64,000 bases of DNA, taken from positions 5,828,001 to 5,892,000 of the forward strand of contig CP136534.1 in the NCBI GenBank assembly GCA_051016205.1, in the 5' to 3' direction. A program made the translations under genes and the position numbers. The notes below the pieces were generated by a model. The model saw nothing but the letters and a program-made list of their open reading frames with translations. It was not told the origin of the DNA and ran no database searches. Numbering within the stretch: position 1 is the stretch's first letter; every line of letters starts with the position of its first letter. Source of the stretch: Acuticoccus sp051016205 (GTDB lineage Bacteria > Pseudomonadota > Alphaproteobacteria > Rhizobiales > Amorphaceae). Of this stretch, positions 60,615 to 64,000 are shown in pieces.

Positions 60615-61731
60615 GAGCGGCCCCATAGGCAGCGCGCGATACGGCCCCCTCATCGTCCCCATCGTGCAGCCAGGAGGCCAGATAGATGCCTGCGAACGCA
60701 TCGCCCGCGCCTGTGGTGTCGGTGACTGTGACCGATGGCGCACGCTGGCGAAATGCCGGCGAGCCCGGTCGCAACAGCACCGCACCATCAGCGCCCCAGG
60801 TGACGATGGTGCGCCCTTGCCCCCCTGCCGATTGCACCGATTCGTCCACCGCGGAGAGCACGTCCTCAACGCCTGAATCGGCGGCAAGGCCCGTGGCCTC
60901 CGTCGCTGCCGTTTGGTCCAGAAACACCACATGGAAAAGGCTCTGGAGCTCGCGCAAGCCTTCGGGCGTGCGCCAAATGCCCGACAAACCCGCACCGTGG
61001 GTGGACAACAAGAACCCGTGTTCGCGCAGGCCAGGCAAGAATGGCGCGAGGGGGCCGATCTGGAAACCTTCCACATGGATGCAGGTGCGCCGCGCAGGCC
61101 GCTCCTCGGCCTCGAGGTAAAAAAGGAGGTCGTGCTTGGGCACCGACAACAGTTCGTTGATGATGGTGTGTCGGCCGTCTTGGGTGACTAGCACCACGCA
61201 TCGAGACAGGCGCGCACCGGCGCGGCGGAACGCCCCTGCTGTATCGACACCGTTTTCAGCCAGCACGTCGATGGCCCAGGCGCTGTCCTCATCGTCCCCC
61301 ATCTGGGTGACAAGCTCGACCTTCAGCGAGAACGGCGGGCCGAGCCCTGCCGCCATGGAGGCCACATTGGCTGCCGGCCCGCCAAGCATCTTTTCAATGC
61401 TCTCCGCCGTCACGCGTGAGCCTTGAGCGGGTATTTCCCGCAGCCGCGCGATGAGGTCTAGCGACACGTAGCCGACGACGATCAGCCGTGGCATCCCCTT
61501 GCCGTCCGGCGCCGCCTCGAAAGGCCCGCGCCGCATGGACTGGGGGCGATAGTCCAGCGCTCGGATGGCGTGTTCCACGGCAAGGCGGGTTTGCGCCCGC
61601 ACCGGCTTGGTGCCGTTCACCACGTTGGAGACGGTGGCGATCGACACGTTGGCGAGCCGCGCCACATCCTTGATGGTGGCGCGCTGACCTTTGCGGGGGG
61701 TATCGTCAATGTCCATGGCAGGGCGTGTCAC
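60526..61731 (-). CDS. LacI-type helix-turn-helix fused to a PfkB-family sugar kinase
   Basis: The 401-residue protein begins with a LacI DNA-binding region (residues 17-65: ATIKDVARLANVSIATVSNVVNG and the hinge-like AIRALDYRPQSM). It then continues directly into a PfkB/ribokinase domain (about 82-390: VVGYVSLDLIARLREIP, MLGGPAANVASMAAGLG, and the catalytic DTTGAGDAFAGIYLA). The usual LacI sugar-binding domain is absent. This build implies a regulator whose ligand sensor is a kinase, or a kinase that reports on its own substrate. It probably controls the adjacent sugar ABC operons. The Asp base and anion-hole GAGD are intact, so kinase activity is possible. Confidence 0.92.
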   Translation of the reverse strand: MTRPAMDIDDTPRKGQRATIKDVARLANVSIATVSNVVNGTKPVRAQTRLAVEHAIRALDYRPQSMRRGPFEAAPDGKGMPRLIVVGYVSLDLIARLREIPAQGSRVTAESIEKMLGGPAANVASMAAGLGPPFSLKVELVTQMGDDEDSAWAIDVLAENGVDTAGAFRRAGARLSRCVVLVTQDGRHTIINELLSVPKHDLLFYLEAEERPARRTCIHVEGFQIGPLAPFLPGLREHGFLLSTHGAGLSGIWRTPEGLRELQSLFHVVFLDQTAATEATGLAADSGVEDVLSAVDESVQSAGGQGRTIVTWGADGAVLLRPGSPAFRQRAPSVTVTDTTGAGDAFAGIYLASWLHDGDDEGAVSRAAYGAALTVTAVGAQGRLVRADDLPLLEGPRTGVS

Positions 61732-61833
61732 ACACGCCTACGAGCGCCGCGGCTACCAGAGCCGTTGCATCGCTGTCTCGCCATTGGCGCGTGGTCGGCA
61801 TCGTCCGCCACAGCCTTCCAGCATGTTTCGAAG

Positions 61834-61853
61834 GTGTCAGTTTGTCCTGACAC
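61834..61853. promoter_or_regulatory. 7-bp inverted repeat between ribokinase and the LacI-PfkB gene
   Basis: GTGTCAG (61834-61840) and CTGACAC (61847-61853) flank six bases, about 100 bp upstream of the LacI-PfkB start and 11 bp after the ribokinase stop. It could be an operator for the LacI domain or a terminator of ribokinase; there is no T-run. Confidence 0.4.
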
Positions 61854-61863
61854 ATCCACGAAA

Positions 61864-62742
61864 TCAAGAAAAAGCCATGGTTGTGATGGCGCGATAGGCC
61901 CCGTGGCGTGTGACGACGTCGCTTGCGGCGATGACCGCGCGACGCGTTGCCGCCACAATTGGTGCCCCCGAGGCAAGCCGAGCGGCCAAAGTGCCGACGA
62001 AAGCATCGCCCGCCCCCGTCGTGTCCACAGCCTTGACCTTCGGTGCGGAAAACAGCGTGCGCTCGCCCCCCTCGATAACCAATGCGCCGTCGGCGCCAAG
62101 GGTGACGATCAACACCCCGCGGACGGTATCGGCAGTGATTTGGTCGGGGTCCATCGCGGCCTGTTCGATGCCCAAAAGGGCGCCCGCCTCCACCTGGTTG
62201 ACCACCATGATGTCGGAAGCATCCTTCGCGTCGATGAGGCCGTCGGGGACAGGCGCTGGGTTCCACACCGTGCGCACGCCCTTACCGCGCGCCATCTGGA
62301 GGGCCCGCAAGGTTACGGTGGTGTCGAGATTGCCTTGCATCACAAAAAGGTCGGACGGGGTCGCGCCCGACAGTGCCACCTCAACATCGTCATCGGTGAT
62401 GGAGCGGGCGCATTCATGGGTGCTGACGATGGTGTTTTGCCCGTCTTCGCCGACGACGATCACTGATTCGTCCGTCGGGTGGGCGCGGCGCAAGGCGGTA
62501 ACCGCAAGGCGCTCTGTGCCTTGAAGGCGGTGTGCAATGAAGCGGCCCGCATCGTCCTCGCCCAAAGCTGTGAAGAGGCGCGTGCGCGCCCCCGCCGCCG
62601 CTGCGGCCGCCGCCTGGTTCAGCCCCTTGCCGCCCAGATCCACCGTCTTTGCCGTTGCAAGTACCGTTTCGCCTGGCGTCGGCAGGCGTTGAACGCTGTA
62701 GGTGGTGTCGATCAAGGCATTGCCGAGGACGATGACGGTCAT
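61864..62742 (-). CDS. Ribokinase-like PfkB carbohydrate kinase
   Basis: The product is 292 residues from the ATG at 62742. Ribokinase features are VIVLGNALIDTTYSVQRLPTPGETV, DLGGKGLNQAAAAAAAG, VWNPAPVP and DTTGAGDAFVGTLAARL with the catalytic Asp. It phosphorylates a pentose or related sugar in the cytoplasm. The upstream open frame reaching 63180 overlaps the CorA gene and is not coding. It is on the same strand as, and 132 bp before, the LacI-PfkB fusion, so the two may be co-transcribed. Confidence 0.9.
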   Translation of the reverse strand: MTVIVLGNALIDTTYSVQRLPTPGETVLATAKTVDLGGKGLNQAAAAAAAGARTRLFTALGEDDAGRFIAHRLQGTERLAVTALRRAHPTDESVIVVGEDGQNTIVSTHECARSITDDDVEVALSGATPSDLFVMQGNLDTTVTLRALQMARGKGVRTVWNPAPVPDGLIDAKDASDIMVVNQVEAGALLGIEQAAMDPDQITADTVRGVLIVTLGADGALVIEGGERTLFSAPKVKAVDTTGAGDAFVGTLAARLASGAPIVAATRRAVIAASDVVTRHGAYRAITTMAFS

Positions 62743-62866
62743 CGCCTGCTCATGGCCGTCATGGTCGGCGCTGTCCACCCATTCCTGTCGTAAACACACG
62801 GGTGGCTGTTGGTTGCAGCGCCCCGCCATGCCAAAGCGTGTGGGTGAGAGCCTTTGGAGCGTGTGG

Positions 62867-63844
62867 ATGCTGACCGTCTTTCTTCGCGGGCCCGACGGCA
62901 TTGAGCGGATCGAGGATCCCGACCTTGGAAAGGGTCTTCCCGAAACGCCGATGTGGATCGACCTCATCGCCCCGGACGAAGCGGTGGTGGCGGAGGTGGA
63001 GCGCCAACTCTCCATCGATGTGCCCGACAGCGAGGAGTTGGGGCGCATTGAAACCTCAAGCCGTCTCGTCGCCGCCAACAGCACATTTTTGATGACGTAC
63101 ACCGGCCTCTCGCGCGAGCTTGCCACCCGCACCCAAAACCCTGTCACCTGCATTTTGACCGAAGCGACGCTCTTGACCATCCGTCAGCCGGACGCTCTGA
63201 GCTTTGACGTGATTGAACAGCACTTCAATCGCGCTGGCGACAGGCCCCACTCGCCCCAAGGGATCTTGTTTGCACTCCTTGGCGCCACCATCGACAGGCT
63301 GGCGGACAGGCTCGCCCACCTCGGCAATCAGATCGACATGGTGATGAACGAGGTGTTCGGCTCAGGCGCCAACTCACGTCGATCCACCCGCCGGGTGCAG
63401 GCGCTGATCAAATCCCTCGGCTGGCACGGCAGCCACCTCCTGAAAGTTCAGGACAGCCTGGTCAGTCTGCAGCGGCTTGGCCTGTTCCTGCGCCAACATG
63501 CCGACATCATCGCCAAGGATGCCTACGACCACACCGCCATTGCAACAATGGTGGAGGACGTGCGCTCCCTGTCTGAGTTTGCCGAGGCGCTGGACGGCAA
63601 GGTGGAGTTCTTGCTGGACGCCATGCTCGGCCTCATCGATCTGGATCAGAACCAGATCATGAAGATCATTTCCATGCTGGCGGCGATGTTTTTGCCGGCG
63701 ACCCTAATCAGCTCCATTTTCGGCATGAACTTTCAATACATGCCCGAACTCAGTTGGCACCATGGCTTCCTGCTCGCGCTTGGGGTGATGGGGCTATCGG
63801 CGGTGGTGATGGCCTTCCTGTTTCGCTGGCGGCGCTGGATGTAG
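62867..63844 (+). CDS. CorA/ZntB-family divalent metal transporter
   Basis: The product is 325 residues from the ATG at 62867, seven bases after GGAG; ATG 62828 is an alternative. A large soluble N-terminal domain is followed by a long stalk helix (around DHTAIATMVEDVRSLSEFAEALDGK) and two C-terminal membrane helices. The pore signature GMN is present in FGMNFQYMPELSWHHGF. These form pentameric inner-membrane channels for Mg2+, Co2+ or Zn2+. It is divergent from the ribokinase gene and unrelated to it in function. Confidence 0.92.
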   Translation: MLTVFLRGPDGIERIEDPDLGKGLPETPMWIDLIAPDEAVVAEVERQLSIDVPDSEELGRIETSSRLVAANSTFLMTYTGLSRELATRTQNPVTCILTEATLLTIRQPDALSFDVIEQHFNRAGDRPHSPQGILFALLGATIDRLADRLAHLGNQIDMVMNEVFGSGANSRRSTRRVQALIKSLGWHGSHLLKVQDSLVSLQRLGLFLRQHADIIAKDAYDHTAIATMVEDVRSLSEFAEALDGKVEFLLDAMLGLIDLDQNQIMKIISMLAAMFLPATLISSIFGMNFQYMPELSWHHGFLLALGVMGLSAVVMAFLFRWRRWM

Positions 63845-63940
63845 CGAGCTCTACGGCCCATTGGCTCTGGACGACGTGCCGGTTTAATTCAAATGCGCTT
63901 GACTTGACCCTGCAACCCGCGGTCATTCCCACCAAACATG

Positions 63941-63962
63941 GGGGCGCGGCAGAATGCGCCCC
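63941..63962. repeat. 7-bp GC hairpin before the last gene
   Basis: GGGGCGC (63941-63947) and GCGCCCC (63956-63962) can pair across eight bases, between the CorA stop and the next ATG. It could terminate CorA transcription or sit in the leader of the following gene. The T-run is absent. Confidence 0.4.
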
Positions 63963-63985
63963 ATTCAACCCCAAGGAGGTTCCCC

Positions 63986-64000
63986 ATGCGGTTCCTAGCA
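63986..64000 (+). CDS. Start of a gene cut by the window edge
   Basis: An ATG at 63986 lies five bases after a strong AAGGAGGT Shine-Dalgarno (63973-63980). Only five codons (MRFLA) are visible. The hydrophobic start could be a signal peptide, but nothing more can be said. Confidence 0.55.

Noticed and set aside
61864..63180. Ribokinase extended upstream to 438 residues
   Set aside because: The extra 146 codons are antisense to the CorA gene and have no kinase-like sequence; the PfkB domain starts at the ATG at 62742.

Overview
This 64 kb window is a high-GC bacterial chromosome segment that reads as an alphaproteobacterium, most likely a free-living or marine member of the Hyphomicrobiales (Rhizobiales). 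This is inferred from gene content: TRAP and ABC uptake systems, a urea/guanidine carboxylase locus, RTX-type secreted proteins, a sulfotransferase and a pyruvyl transferase in a polysaccharide island. The species cannot be named from sequence alone.

Layout. (1) 1-10.9 kb: an accessory surface-polysaccharide island. It holds the N-terminal part of a secreted beta-helix/cadherin-like protein (minus strand, running off the left edge), an AT-rich stretch, a deleted IS5-type transposase remnant, then a Wzy-like polymerase, a sulfotransferase, two GT2 glycosyltransferases, a polysaccharide pyruvyl transferase and a methyltransferase. It ends at a tRNA-Leu(UAA). (2) 11-17 kb: an FCD/GntR regulator with two operator-like palindromes, divergent from a TRAP transporter, D-2-hydroxyacid dehydrogenase, SDR and cupin dioxygenase operon. 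(3) 17.3-26 kb: a PAS-GGDEF-EAL protein, a small secreted protein and a second exopolysaccharide operon (initiating sugar transferase, Wzy/ligase, membrane/TPR-like protein, Wzz-BY-kinase). (4) 26-33.1 kb: an allophanate hydrolase, urea/guanidine carboxylase and two DUF1989 (carboxyguanidine deiminase-type) genes, headed by a clear guanidine-I (ykkC) riboswitch at about 32955-33073. The operon is therefore best read as guanidine rather than urea assimilation. (5) 33-45.3 kb: a tightly overlapping minus-strand operon with a NitT/TauT-type ABC importer of the urea-carboxylase-region class, two SDRs, a third DUF1989 protein, two creatininase-family amidohydrolases, an amidinotransferase-superfamily hydrolase and an AhpD-like protein. 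It is flanked by an isochorismatase-type hydrolase, a type III glutamine-synthetase-like ligase and a Rieske oxygenase. I infer an undescribed pathway for an N-methylated or cyclic guanidino compound that feeds guanidine into region 4. (6) 45.4-52.6 kb: a secreted GH17-like glucanase with RTX repeats, an FAD monooxygenase with a TRAP transporter, and a UTRA-type GntR regulator. (7) 52.6-62.7 kb: a ThuA-like protein, a phosphotriesterase-family lactonase/hydrolase, two divergent ribose-type ABC systems (only one with an ATPase), an unusual LacI-HTH/PfkB-kinase fusion and a ribokinase. (8) 62.8-64 kb: a CorA-type metal transporter and the first codons of another gene.

All family names come from motif recognition without database searches. 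Start codons were chosen by Shine-Dalgarno position and by overlap with neighbouring genes.
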